Of a stretch of DNA of 50,310 bases, positions 8,074 through 16,125 are shown in pieces. Made by a program: the position numbers and the translations under genes. Numbering within the stretch: the first letter of the stretch is position 1; every line of letters begins with the position of its first letter. Under the pieces are notes generated by a model. The model saw only the letters and a program-made list of their open reading frames with translations, ran no database searches and was not told the DNA's origin. This stretch comes from Lysinibacillus mangiferihumi. GTDB lineage: Bacteria > Bacillota > Bacilli > Bacillales_A > Planococcaceae. Location of the stretch: the NCBI RefSeq assembly GCF_003049665.1, contig NZ_PYWM01000031.1, forward strand, positions 1 to 50,310, read 5' to 3'.

Positions 8074-8724
8074 ATCAAAAAGTTATTTTTAGTGTCCATG
8101 TTGGTAGCCTTGTTTGGAATTTTAATTACACCAACTAACGATGTATCTGCTGCACTTGTAGATGGGAAATACACAATCAACTATCAAGTGAATAAACCGA
8201 ATTCTTCATCTGCTTCCATCGCAAATGATTATTTTTTGAAGCCTGGTACACTTATTGTGAAAAATGGCTCTCAGGTATTACAGCTGAAGATGAAAAAAAG
8301 TTCGTGGATAACGAAATTTGAATCTAGTACAGGCGGTAATAAAGTAATTAGCGAAAATAAGGCAGAGGATACACGTATCGTTGAATTTGCACTTCCTTCC
8401 TATACAACGCCGACGCCTATTACGATGAAGGTCGATATTGATGACTTAAATTATCATCATGAATACACAGTAGATTTTGTATGGGATGCATCTTCATTGA
8501 AAAACGAAGATGGTAGTGCGGTGGCAAGTGCTGTGGTACAAAATAGTAACAACAAGGATACAACAAATAATAGTGGTGTCATAAATACTTCGTCATCTCA
8601 AGAAAGGGTGACAAATCCTCAAACAAATGATATTTTTCCATTTAGCATACTATTGTTGTTCTGTTTAAGTGGAATTCTATTATTTAATTTAAGGAAACGA
8701 TCGAAGGAAGAAAAAATCATTTGA
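8074..8724 (+). CDS. isdC: IsdC-like wall-anchored heme-binding NEAT protein (apparent ATC start)
   Basis: The protein has 216 residues if read from ATC 8074. This start is chosen because AGGGGG (8061-8066) is 7 nt upstream and the peptide then opens with KKLFLV and a full signal sequence cut near DVSA-A; the next starts, GTG 8092 and ATG 8098, would remove the basic n-region and have no ribosome site. One NEAT domain covers about residues 27-145, with SSWITKF and the heme-ligand motif NYHHEY (YxxxY, 127-131). The C-terminus has NPQTN (181-185), a hydrophobic span and RKRSKEEK: a sortase B sorting signal like that of IsdC. It should relay heme through the wall to IsdE. No sortase gene is in the window. 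First gene of isdCEF. Confidence 0.92.
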   Translation: MKKLFLVSMLVALFGILITPTNDVSAALVDGKYTINYQVNKPNSSSASIANDYFLKPGTLIVKNGSQVLQLKMKKSSWITKFESSTGGNKVISENKAEDTRIVEFALPSYTTPTPITMKVDIDDLNYHHEYTVDFVWDASSLKNEDGSAVASAVVQNSNNKDTTNNSGVINTSSSQERVTNPQTNDIFPFSILLLFCLSGILLFNLRKRSKEEKII

Positions 8725-8732
8725 TGTATTGC

Positions 8733-8778
8733 AAAGCACCCTACTCTACTCATTTTAAGTAGGGTAGGGTGCTTTTTA
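8733..8778 (+). terminator. Strong hairpin between isdC and isdE
   Basis: The arms 8733-8750 and 8758-8775 form an 18-bp stem with one wobble pair and a 7-nt loop, followed by T residues. The isdE ribosome site follows at once and no promoter is visible between the genes, so this looks like a partial terminator or processing site that lets isdC be made in excess over isdEF. Confidence 0.85.
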
Positions 8779-8794
8779 AAAGGAGTGAGTGGAC

Positions 8795-9730
8795 ATGGCG
8801 AAGATAAAAAATACGAAAGCATTTCATCGAATGCTATATATAGTAGGGCTTTTTAGTATGATAATCATTCTTTCAGCATGTAGTACTTCAACTACGGAAA
8901 AGAAAAATCAAGCCGAAGAAGTGAATAATGAAAGCAATACAGTCGTTCAAGAAGAAAATCAAAATCGAATTATTCCAATGACAGTTGCAGTCACACATAT
9001 ATTAGATGCTCTGAATCTTGAGGCAATTGCGGTTCCTACAACTATGTATGATTTGCCAGAACGATACGAGGGTTTACCGGAAATCGGTAATCCGATGTCG
9101 CCGGATATGGAAATTGTAAAATCTCTGAATCCAACAGAGGTATTTTCTGTAACAACATTGGAAGCAGATTTAAAAAATACATTTGAGGAAGTCGGTATTA
9201 ATGCTTCATATGTCAATTTACAAAGTATTGATAATATGAAAGCGGCTATTTTAGAAATTGGTGAAAAATATGACCGTACTGCAGAAGCAACTAAGCTAGT
9301 GTCGGAGCTTGAAGGAAAGATTTCAGCCCTTCGAATGAAAGTAGAATTAAACGAATCACCTAAAGTTTTAATTTTGCTAGGAATACCAGGGAGCTATTTG
9401 GTAGCAACAGAAAATTCTTATATTGGGGACTTAGTGCGAATGGCTGGGGGTCAAAATGTCATGAGTGGTCAAGAGCCCGAGTTTTTACCATCCAATACGG
9501 AATTTTTACAACAAAGCAATCCAGATATTATTTTACGTCTGGCACATGGGATACCCGACCAAGTAGTGGAAATGTTTAATGAGGAATTTGCAACGAATGA
9601 TATTTGGAAGCATTTTGACGCTGTGAAAAATGGCAGAGTGTATGATTTAGAAGAGCCTGTATTTGGAACAACTGCAACGCTTGCAGTGCCTCAAGCACTA
9701 GAAGAACTTATTGACATTATGTATCCATAA
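8795..9730 (+). CDS. isdE: IsdE-like heme ABC transporter substrate-binding lipoprotein
   Basis: The protein has 311 residues from ATG 8795 (AGGAG at 8781-8785, 9 nt upstream; the in-frame GTG 8789 is too close). The signal peptide ends in the lipobox LSAC (Cys29). The rest is a class III periplasmic-binding fold. Met101 in GNPMSPD and His251 in LAHGIP correspond in context and spacing (150 residues) to the Met/His heme ligands of Staphylococcus aureus IsdE (Met78, His229). It should take heme from IsdC and give it to the IsdF permease. It lies 64 nt downstream of the isdC-isdE hairpin's start and 21 nt before isdF. Confidence 0.92.
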   Translation: MAKIKNTKAFHRMLYIVGLFSMIIILSACSTSTTEKKNQAEEVNNESNTVVQEENQNRIIPMTVAVTHILDALNLEAIAVPTTMYDLPERYEGLPEIGNPMSPDMEIVKSLNPTEVFSVTTLEADLKNTFEEVGINASYVNLQSIDNMKAAILEIGEKYDRTAEATKLVSELEGKISALRMKVELNESPKVLILLGIPGSYLVATENSYIGDLVRMAGGQNVMSGQEPEFLPSNTEFLQQSNPDIILRLAHGIPDQVVEMFNEEFATNDIWKHFDAVKNGRVYDLEEPVFGTTATLAVPQALEELIDIMYP

Positions 9731-9751
9731 TGGGAAATGTAGAGTGCTCAG

Positions 9752-10720
9752 ATGAATAAAAAAATTAGTAGTTTTATAGTTGTAAGTATTTTACTTTTAG
9801 GTGTGATTATCTATTCGGCGATTACAGGCTCTATTAAAATGAATATGCTGGATTTTATTAGAGCTTTTTTGGGTGAAGAAAATCCAGATTACACAGTTAT
9901 TAAAGATTTACGCTTCCCAAGAATCATCGTCGCATTATTTGCAGGTGCGGCATTATCAGTTGCAGGCGTATTATTACAGGCGGTTATGCGTAATCCATTA
10001 GCGGATGCCGGTGTAATTGGCATTTCAGCAGGCGCATCATTTGTCCAATTATTAGTCATTACATTATTTCCAATGCTGTTTTTCTTTACGCCATTATTGG
10101 CTTTTTTGGGAGGAGCATTTGCTTGTTTTTTAGTATTTACGTTGTCATGGAAGTCGGGCTTAAATCCTTTGAAAATTATTTTAGTAGGTATTGCAATTAA
10201 TGCGATGTTTACTGGTCTAACCGAAGCATTTGTTACACTATGTAGCTATATGAATATTATGGTCGGTGGTGTAGGGGGCTCTAATTTGTCCATGCGTACT
10301 TGGAGTAATGTAAGTCTAATAACATTTTACGGTGCAATCGGTTTAATTATTTCTTTCCTCTTAGCTTCGTGGTGCAATTTATTGACTTTGCAAGACAAAA
10401 CGGCAAAAAGCTTAGGTTTTAATGTAACACGTGCACGACTAATTATTGCAGCAACAGCCGTATTACTAGCAGCGATTTCAACTGCTACAGCAGGCGTAAT
10501 TGCATTTGTTGGGTTATTGATACCGCATATTTCAAGAAGATTAGTAGGCTCAGACCATAAATGGTTAATTCCATTTTCAGCACTAGCGGGTGCCTTGCTG
10601 ATTTTGACAGCCGATACGCTAGGTAGAATTTTAGTTGCGCCATTAGAAATTCCAGCATCAACAATAATGGCGATTATCGGTGGGCCTTTCTTAATCTTCT
10701 TAATTCGCAAAGATAAGTAA
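9752..10720 (+). CDS. isdF: IsdF-like heme ABC transporter permease (FecCD family)
   Basis: The protein has 322 residues and about nine to ten hydrophobic segments. It shows FecCD/BtuC family marks: LRFPRIIVALFAGAALSVAG near the N-terminus, QAVMRNPLADAGVIGISAG, a cytoplasmic ATPase-coupling segment (FVGLLIPHISRRLVGSDH) and a C-terminal GGPFLIFLI. It is the membrane channel for heme delivered by IsdE. The start ATG at 9752 has only a weak ribosome site (GTAGAG). No ATPase gene follows directly; the nearest suitable one is at 17141-17929 in the second importer, which may serve both. Membership in the isdCEF operon is clear from spacing. Confidence 0.9.
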   Translation: MNKKISSFIVVSILLLGVIIYSAITGSIKMNMLDFIRAFLGEENPDYTVIKDLRFPRIIVALFAGAALSVAGVLLQAVMRNPLADAGVIGISAGASFVQLLVITLFPMLFFFTPLLAFLGGAFACFLVFTLSWKSGLNPLKIILVGIAINAMFTGLTEAFVTLCSYMNIMVGGVGGSNLSMRTWSNVSLITFYGAIGLIISFLLASWCNLLTLQDKTAKSLGFNVTRARLIIAATAVLLAAISTATAGVIAFVGLLIPHISRRLVGSDHKWLIPFSALAGALLILTADTLGRILVAPLEIPASTIMAIIGGPFLIFLIRKDK

Positions 10721-11027
10721 ATAGAGGTGAGTTAACAACATTTTTTAGTTTCTCACAACGTATTTTAACTTTCTTGACAATAATAATGGGAGGGATATAA
10801 TTAAAGATGAATGAGAATCATTATCAATTATAGGGAGTTAGTTACTTAAAAACATCCATGTCATAAATAGATGTTTTCTTTCGATTGCAATTGAGAATGA
10901 TTGTCATTTAAAGTTTAAGGATAGTATTAGTGAAAGCTTTTAATAGTAAAAGGGGGTAGTAACAGCTATTTGGAGATTCTGAATTTCTTGTCATTTAAAC
11001 GAATTAAATTTTCAGGAGGTCAGAGTA
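10721..11027 (+). promoter_or_regulatory. Regulatory intergenic region of the NEAT-SLH gene
   Basis: This 307-bp gap holds a strong promoter, TTGACA (10774-10779), 16 bp, TATAAT (10796-10801); a Fur box at 10807-10825 (15 of 19 matches) over the transcription start; a hairpin at 10849-10877; a second, weaker Fur-like site at 10893-10911 (13 of 19); an 18-nt segment (10913-10930) complementary to the 3' UTR of the gene; and the ribosome site AGGAGG ahead of ATG 11028. Promoter and Fur boxes are direct observations; control by iron is inferred from them. Confidence 0.85.
10849..10880 (+). terminator. Short leader hairpin downstream of the Fur-box promoter
   Basis: AAAACATC (10849-10856) pairs with GATGTTTT (10870-10877), followed by CTTTC. 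It lies about 45 nt after the predicted transcription start, leaving about 150 nt of leader behind it. Short stem, so only a moderate call. Confidence 0.5.
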
Positions 11028-14000
11028 ATGAAGAAATTTTTACAATATGTAGCAATGGTAGTGCTGATGCTAGGTGCCATATTACCGAGCTTTGGCATGG
11101 AAGTACAGGCAAAGGAGAGTACCGATGCTAGCTGTACAATTGACTATTCAGCGAGTCTTAATGTTCGGGATGAAACTCAAACAAAAGATTCAGTAATGAA
11201 TGGCTATATTTTAAAGGAAGTTACGATTCAACAACAAAAAGATGATCCATATAGGGTTGCAATTACGGTGCCGAAAAACTTTGTAGAATGGTATAAAGGT
11301 TTTAAAGTGAAGTCAGGTGGCGCATTAAAAGATGCAATTGAAACAACGAAAGACAAGGCGGGCAATGAAATATACACATTCGTCATTGATCGATACGATG
11401 AAACAATAGAGGCGTGGGTTCATGTTCACGTTCCGGCTTTCAACTACAATAATAAAAAGTATACTGTTTACCTAGAATTCTCGAATGTTACAGAGACTAA
11501 GCGTGTTTGTGAAGAAGCACCAAAGAAACCAGAAGTACAGGCAAAGGAGAGTACCGATGCTAGCTGTACAATTGACTATTCAGCGAGTCTTAATGTTCGG
11601 GATGAAACTCAAACAAAAGATTCAGTAATGAATGGCTATATTTTAAAGGAAGTTACGATTCAACAACAAAAAGATGATCCATATAGGGTTGCAATTACGG
11701 TGCCGAAAAACTTTGTAGAATGGTATAAAGGTTTTAAAGTGAAGTCAGGTGGCGCATTAAAAGATGCAATTGAAACAACGAAAGACAAGGCGGGCAATGA
11801 AATATACACATTCGTCATTGATCGATACGATGAAACAATAGAGGCGTGGGTTCATGTTCACGTTCCGGCTTTCAATTACAATAATAAAAAGTATACTGTT
11901 TACCTAGAATTCTCGAATGTTACAGAGACTAAACGCGTTTGTGAAGAAGCCCCAAAGAAACCAGAAACACAAGAACAAAATAAAGATGAAGAGAAGACAG
12001 GAAAAGTTCCATCCACTGGTGGTACAGCAGTAGAAGACAAGGGTGGAATGGCTAATCAAGAAAAAGGGAATTCAAAAGGAAATACCAACGGCAATGAATC
12101 AGGTTCTGGGCAGAACAATAATCAATCAAATACCGCTGGCAATAACAATTCTAACACTGAAAAAGCTGAACAATCAACTAATAGCGGCACAATGGTTGAC
12201 GGAACAATAGCAAACTTTAAACAAGAAGGATTAGTTCAATTTGTGTTTTCGCAAAATGCACAAGAAATAACGACATTTCTACATTCAGCTAATACAGTAT
12301 TTGAAAATAGCAAATATAAAATTACCCTTTCGTTAAATACACAAAATAAATTACAAGAATTTACGGTAAAACAAAATGGAAAAGAACTTGCGAAATGGTC
12401 TAACAAAATGGCGTCACTAGCACCTGTAGCAATGCAAAAAACAGCATCTCTATCATTTGATGCTGAAACGCTAGATTACCTTGTTTTTGAAGCGGTAACG
12501 ACTGAAAAAACAATTTCGGCAAATGTAATTGCAACAACGAAAGATGGAACACCTGTATCGAAAACTACTGATATTTCATTATTGCCGATTACTGGTGGAG
12601 GTACGAGTGGTGGTCCAACGCAATCAACAAGTGGGCTGTATACAGTGGACTATACGTTTATTAGGGGGGAAGGTTCTGGTACTTCAATGATGGACCAGTA
12701 TGTAATTAAACCGGCGTATGTCGTGAGAGATGGTTCTTCCTACCAAGTTCAATTAACTTTAAAAAATAGTTCATGGATTACTGGGTTTACAGTAAACGGT
12801 GTAACACCAACTACGATTAGCGACGTCAATGATGAGCGAGTCGTTCAATTTTCAATACCAAGTTTAGCTGAGCGTCATAATGCATGGGTAAAAGTAGATA
12901 TTGACGATATCAACTATCATCATGACTATAATATTTTTTTACAATTTAATGAAGCTTCATTGTCTAAAATAAGTGATAGTACAACATTCCCGATTACAGA
13001 TGGCCCTATTAATAGCGGCAAAACACCGAATAAAGAAGTACCGAATAAGGGAACGAAGAATGAAGGAACTAAAGGGGAATTTATGCAAGAGGGAGCAGTA
13101 CGTTTTGAATTTGCGCAGAATGCAAAAGAGATCGCTGCATTCCTTCAAAAAGCAAAGACAGTATTTGAAGATAACAAATATAAAGTTACGCTTTCATTAA
13201 ATGCTGGGAAAAATTTACGGCAATTTATTGTGAAACAAAATGATAAAGAAATTGCCAAATGGTCTAACACAGTTGCAACTTTAGCATCTGTTGCACAGGT
13301 AAAAACAGCAGCACTTTCGTTTGAAGTTGAAACACTAGATAATCTTGTTTTTGAAGCAGTAACGACTGATAAGACCATTTCTACAAATGTAACAGCTACT
13401 ACGACTACACCTACACCGACAACAAATGAAAAGATTACTCGTCAGCCAATTACGTATAAAATGGAAGCTGATCCAAATGGTAAAATACCTGATTTTATTA
13501 CAAACTATTTAGCACCATACTTTACGAAGGCAGAATTAGTTACAATTGACGGTAAACGTTATATTGAAATGACACTAATCGGTAAGGCGTATGGCTTTGA
13601 AACCATTGCTTATATTGATGCAGATGGTAAGAAACAAAATATTGAGATAATTAGTTCTAAAGGTGAAAAATTAGATCAAGTACGCGTTATACGTCTACCA
13701 TTCGTTCAAGATAGCAATGGCGTTACAAAAATATTTGTTGATTCAGGCAGCTTAGGTTATGGGGCATATACATTATTCTTTACGTTTAATGTACCAGCTG
13801 TAGACGAAGAAACAAAAATCGAAGAAGAAGATAAAAATAACGCTAATAACGTTGTTAAAAATCCTTTTACAGATATCGAAACTGTCTTTAGTAAGGATGA
13901 AATATTAGCTTTATACGCTGCTGGTATTACAACTGGAACAACAGCTACAACATTTAGTCCAAATCGAAATATAACGCGTGCTCAATTAGCAGTGATGATG

Positions 14001-14402
14001 GCCCGAGCGCTTAAACTTCACTCAAATAAAGAAACTGCCTTTACAGATGTTAAAGGTAAGTGGTATCAAAAAGAAGTACAAGCACTTGCAGAGGTCGGCA
14101 TTGTGAAAGGTGTTAATGCAACAACATTTAATCCAAATGCAAGCATTACCCGTCAGCAAGCGGCGGTAATGATCATGCGTATGCTTGAATACAAAGGCTA
14201 TAAAGCAACAGTTGCTGCAAATGCTTTATCATTTAAGGATGCTAATGAAGTATTTGACTATGCAAAGCAAGCCGTATCAGAATTACAAGCACAGGACATT
14301 ATGACAGGATCGAAAGGCTACTTATACCCACAAAGCAATTTAACACGTGCTCAAATGGCGGAGATTTTGAAACGATCATTACAATTAGTAAATTTAATTT
14401 AA
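11028..14402 (+). CDS. Multi-NEAT, SLH-anchored surface hemoprotein receptor
   Basis: The protein has 1124 residues; AGGAGG precedes ATG 11028. The signal peptide is cut near EVQA (28). Residues 25-168 and 169-312 are a tandem NEAT domain with identical protein sequence, each with FNYNNKKYTVYLEF near its end (YxxxxY rather than the usual YxxxY). A Gly/Asn/Gln linker follows (313-390), then a ~100-residue domain (400-500), a canonical NEAT domain (537-650; SSWITGF, NYHHDY), a second copy of the ~100-residue domain (688-790), another NEAT-like region (808-925) and three SLH domains (945-1124). It should sit on the S-layer/secondary polymer and strip heme from host or environmental hemoproteins for IsdC. 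Heme binding by the NYHHDY domain is well supported; that of the duplicated pair is less certain. Confidence 0.92.
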   Translation: MKKFLQYVAMVVLMLGAILPSFGMEVQAKESTDASCTIDYSASLNVRDETQTKDSVMNGYILKEVTIQQQKDDPYRVAITVPKNFVEWYKGFKVKSGGALKDAIETTKDKAGNEIYTFVIDRYDETIEAWVHVHVPAFNYNNKKYTVYLEFSNVTETKRVCEEAPKKPEVQAKESTDASCTIDYSASLNVRDETQTKDSVMNGYILKEVTIQQQKDDPYRVAITVPKNFVEWYKGFKVKSGGALKDAIETTKDKAGNEIYTFVIDRYDETIEAWVHVHVPAFNYNNKKYTVYLEFSNVTETKRVCEEAPKKPETQEQNKDEEKTGKVPSTGGTAVEDKGGMANQEKGNSKGNTNGNESGSGQNNNQSNTAGNNNSNTEKAEQSTNSGTMVDGTIANFKQEGLVQFVFSQNAQEITTFLHSANTVFENSKYKITLSLNTQNKLQEFTVKQNGKELAKWSNKMASLAPVAMQKTASLSFDAETLDYLVFEAVTTEKTISANVIATTKDGTPVSKTTDISLLPITGGGTSGGPTQSTSGLYTVDYTFIRGEGSGTSMMDQYVIKPAYVVRDGSSYQVQLTLKNSSWITGFTVNGVTPTTISDVNDERVVQFSIPSLAERHNAWVKVDIDDINYHHDYNIFLQFNEASLSKISDSTTFPITDGPINSGKTPNKEVPNKGTKNEGTKGEFMQEGAVRFEFAQNAKEIAAFLQKAKTVFEDNKYKVTLSLNAGKNLRQFIVKQNDKEIAKWSNTVATLASVAQVKTAALSFEVETLDNLVFEAVTTDKTISTNVTATTTTPTPTTNEKITRQPITYKMEADPNGKIPDFITNYLAPYFTKAELVTIDGKRYIEMTLIGKAYGFETIAYIDADGKKQNIEIISSKGEKLDQVRVIRLPFVQDSNGVTKIFVDSGSLGYGAYTLFFTFNVPAVDEETKIEEEDKNNANNVVKNPFTDIETVFSKDEILALYAAGITTGTTATTFSPNRNITRAQLAVMMARALKLHSNKETAFTDVKGKWYQKEVQALAEVGIVKGVNATTFNPNASITRQQAAVMIMRMLEYKGYKATVAANALSFKDANEVFDYAKQAVSELQAQDIMTGSKGYLYPQSNLTRAQMAEILKRSLQLVNLI
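11100..11963 (+). repeat. 432-bp perfect-period tandem duplication
   Basis: 11100-11531 and 11532-11963 are direct repeats of 432 bp (144 codons) that differ at only a few bases, all silent among those seen (for example AACTAC/AATTAC and AAGCGT/AAACGC). The junction keeps the EVQAKEST segment intact, so the unit includes the end of the signal peptide and a whole NEAT domain. Confidence 0.95.
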
Positions 14403-14454
14403 TTTAATTCATTCAAAAATAAAGTAAGTTGCTAATACTATCCCTTAAACGCTG

Positions 14455-14515
14455 ATTAAAAGTGGATGAGGTGATAGCTCGAGTCATTCCGACAAACCTG
14501 TTGCCTCATCCAAAA
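14455..14515 (+). other. Structured 3' UTR element
   Basis: TGGATGAGG (14463-14471) pairs with CCTCATCCA (14504-14512) around a 32-nt loop, directly upstream of the terminator. No known riboswitch or RNA family was recognised. Confidence 0.45.
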
Positions 14516-14519
14516 GTGA

Positions 14520-14559
14520 AAAAAATGCAATTCAAGTTAAATTCGAATTGCATTTTTTT
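14520..14559. terminator. Bidirectional terminator between the NEAT-SLH gene and isdG
   Basis: The arms AAAAAATGCAATTC (14520-14533) and GAATTGCATTTTTT (14545-14558) are perfectly complementary and flanked by A and T tracts, so the hairpin can stop transcription of both convergent genes. Confidence 0.9.
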
Positions 14560-14596
14560 ACACTTTTTAATGATTCGTTGGAACATCTTCAAAAGT

Positions 14597-14923
14597 TTAT
14601 TTTACTAAAGAAGCAGCAATTTCGGAAATAACAACTCGGTTACTTATGATTGGAGATGACTCGCTGTTTTCTTTGTTACCAATCCTTTCACGGCGGTGTA
14701 ATTTTATAAAGTCATCAGATTCGCGCCATGCTTCAAATTGCTCGATTGTATCCCAAAACATCATTACATTCATTTCATCGTGATCTTCTGGTTCTGAGCA
14801 TATGTTCACTTCAACTTTATGAAATCCTTCCCAGTTCAATAAAGTTTTATCAGTTGTAAATAGTGGTGCCATTTTATGAGCAAAACCTTTTTTTACTAAA
14901 AAACGGTTAGTAACTGTAATCAT
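14597..14923 (-). CDS. isdG: Heme-degrading monooxygenase, IsdG family
   Basis: The protein has 108 residues, the usual size for the IsdG/IsdI/HmoA antibiotic-biosynthesis-monooxygenase fold. The catalytic triad of S. aureus IsdG (Asn7, Trp67, His77) is matched with exact spacing by Asn6 (VTNRF), Trp66 (FEAWRES) and His76 (IKLHRR). It opens the heme ring in the cytoplasm and frees iron. AAAGGAG precedes the ATG. It is transcribed against the other isd genes from a promoter region with its own Fur box (14955-14973), and converges on the NEAT-SLH gene at a shared terminator. The chromophore product cannot be told from sequence. Confidence 0.94.
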   Translation of the reverse strand: MITVTNRFLVKKGFAHKMAPLFTTDKTLLNWEGFHKVEVNICSEPEDHDEMNVMMFWDTIEQFEAWRESDDFIKLHRRERIGNKENSESSPIISNRVVISEIAASLVK

Positions 14924-14954
14924 ATTTATTGACTCCTTTATGTTATTTTTAATT

Positions 14955-14973
14955 GATATCGATTCTCATTATC
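14955..14973 (-). promoter_or_regulatory. Fur box upstream of isdG
   Basis: GATATCGATTCTCATTATC matches 15 of 19 consensus Fur-box positions and lies 32 bp from the isdG start codon. Confidence 0.82.
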
Positions 14974-15036
14974 AATTAAAACATGCATTAATTGGATATG
15001 CAATTAAAAATTAAAAAAAAACCATAAAAACGTTTG

Positions 15037-15099
15037 TTGACAATTATTATTATTTAAAATAGAATCATTAACAATCACATGAGAATGATTATCAATTAC
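15037..15099 (+). promoter_or_regulatory. Promoter and Fur box of the second iron-complex importer
   Basis: TTGACA (15037-15042) and TAGAAT (15060-15065) are 17 bp apart. GAGAATGATTATCAATTAC at 15081-15099 matches 14 of 19 Fur-box positions and lies over the early transcribed region. The ribosome site AAAGGATG and ATG 15131 follow. Confidence 0.85.
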
Positions 15100-15130
15100 G
15101 TTTAAAAATAAAAGAAAGGATGATAGTAAA

Positions 15131-16102
15131 ATGAAAAAGTTTACATTTTTATTAATTTGTGCGTTAGCTTTATCATTAGCAGCATGTGGTGAGAAAAGCA
15201 AAACAGAGGATGTTAATGCTTCAGCAGACAAAGTAGAAACTGAGCAACAAGTACAATCGTCAGGAGCGATAACATTAATTGATGACTTAGGAAATAAGCA
15301 TGAGTTTGAAGCAACGCCTAATTCGGTTGCAACGTTACATAGCGGAGTAATGGATATTTTGTTAGCGTTAGGAGCAAATGTTACGGGTCGACCAACGATT
15401 TCTTATGATATAGGAGCAGATGTAGCAGCTATACAAGAAATAGGCAACCCGCATGAACCGTCGTTTGAGCAAATTGCTGCATTGAATGCGGAGGTGCTTA
15501 TTGTACCACCAAGCTTTCAGCAGTTTGCTACAACGGTAGAAGCAACAGGTACGAAAGTTGTCTACTCAACGATGAATTCGGTTGATGATATAAAAAATAC
15601 GATTGAAAAGTATGGAATGTTATTTAATAACACAGCAGCAGCAGAAAAATTAGTTGCTCAAATTGATGAGAAAATTGCAGAAAGCGCTGCACAATCAAAG
15701 TTAGATGCTCTTATCGTTTATGGAGCACCAGGTACATATTTAGCCGCGCTTGATAATTCGTTATATGGTGACATTTTAAATAAAGCGGGTGGAAAAAATA
15801 TCGCAGCTGATTTGCCAGCGACAGATAAATATCCTAGTTACGCGAATTTAAGTGTTGAGAAAATCGTGGAGCGTAATCCAAAAGTAATCATGCTGATTAC
15901 ACACGCGAATCCTGCTTCAGTAAAAGAAGGTTTTGAAAAACAATTAAAAGAAAATGCAGCGTGGAAAAATTTAGATGCAGTAAAGAATAATCAAATCATC
16001 ATTTTACCATCAGAAGTATTTGACAACCCTGGCACAGAAGTCGTAGAAGCCATTGATTATATGCGTGGTGTTTTAAAGACAGCTGAAGAAGCGGTTAAAT
16101 AA
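15131..16102 (+). CDS. Iron-complex (probably heme) ABC transporter binding lipoprotein
   Basis: The protein has 323 residues with a signal peptide and lipobox SLAAC (Cys19), then a Peripla_BP_2 (PF01497) fold. It is a distant paralogue of the IsdE protein in this window. At the positions of the IsdE heme ligands it has His108 (EIGNPHEPS) and His258 (LITHANP), again exactly 150 residues apart, so a bis-His heme site is possible. Other ferric-siderophore ligands are not excluded. First gene of a Fur-controlled operon with a permease (23 nt downstream) and ATPase. Placement in the isd island favours heme as cargo; this is inference. Confidence 0.88.
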   Translation: MKKFTFLLICALALSLAACGEKSKTEDVNASADKVETEQQVQSSGAITLIDDLGNKHEFEATPNSVATLHSGVMDILLALGANVTGRPTISYDIGADVAAIQEIGNPHEPSFEQIAALNAEVLIVPPSFQQFATTVEATGTKVVYSTMNSVDDIKNTIEKYGMLFNNTAAAEKLVAQIDEKIAESAAQSKLDALIVYGAPGTYLAALDNSLYGDILNKAGGKNIAADLPATDKYPSYANLSVEKIVERNPKVIMLITHANPASVKEGFEKQLKENAAWKNLDAVKNNQIIILPSEVFDNPGTEVVEAIDYMRGVLKTAEEAVK

Positions 16103-16125
16103 TCTTTTATAGTGGGGAAATTACT

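Larger units (their letters stand above)
10913..14450. repeat. Inverted repeat flanking the NEAT-SLH gene
   Basis: GTTTAAGGATAGTATTAG at 10913-10930 (leader) is the reverse complement of 14432-14450 (CTAATACTATCCCTTAAAC) apart from one extra base. The two arms lie in the presumed 5' and 3' untranslated parts of the same gene. Confidence 0.8.

Noticed and set aside
8092..8100. GTG 8092 or ATG 8098 as the isdC start
   Set aside because: No ribosome site at proper distance and the signal peptide would lose its basic n-region.
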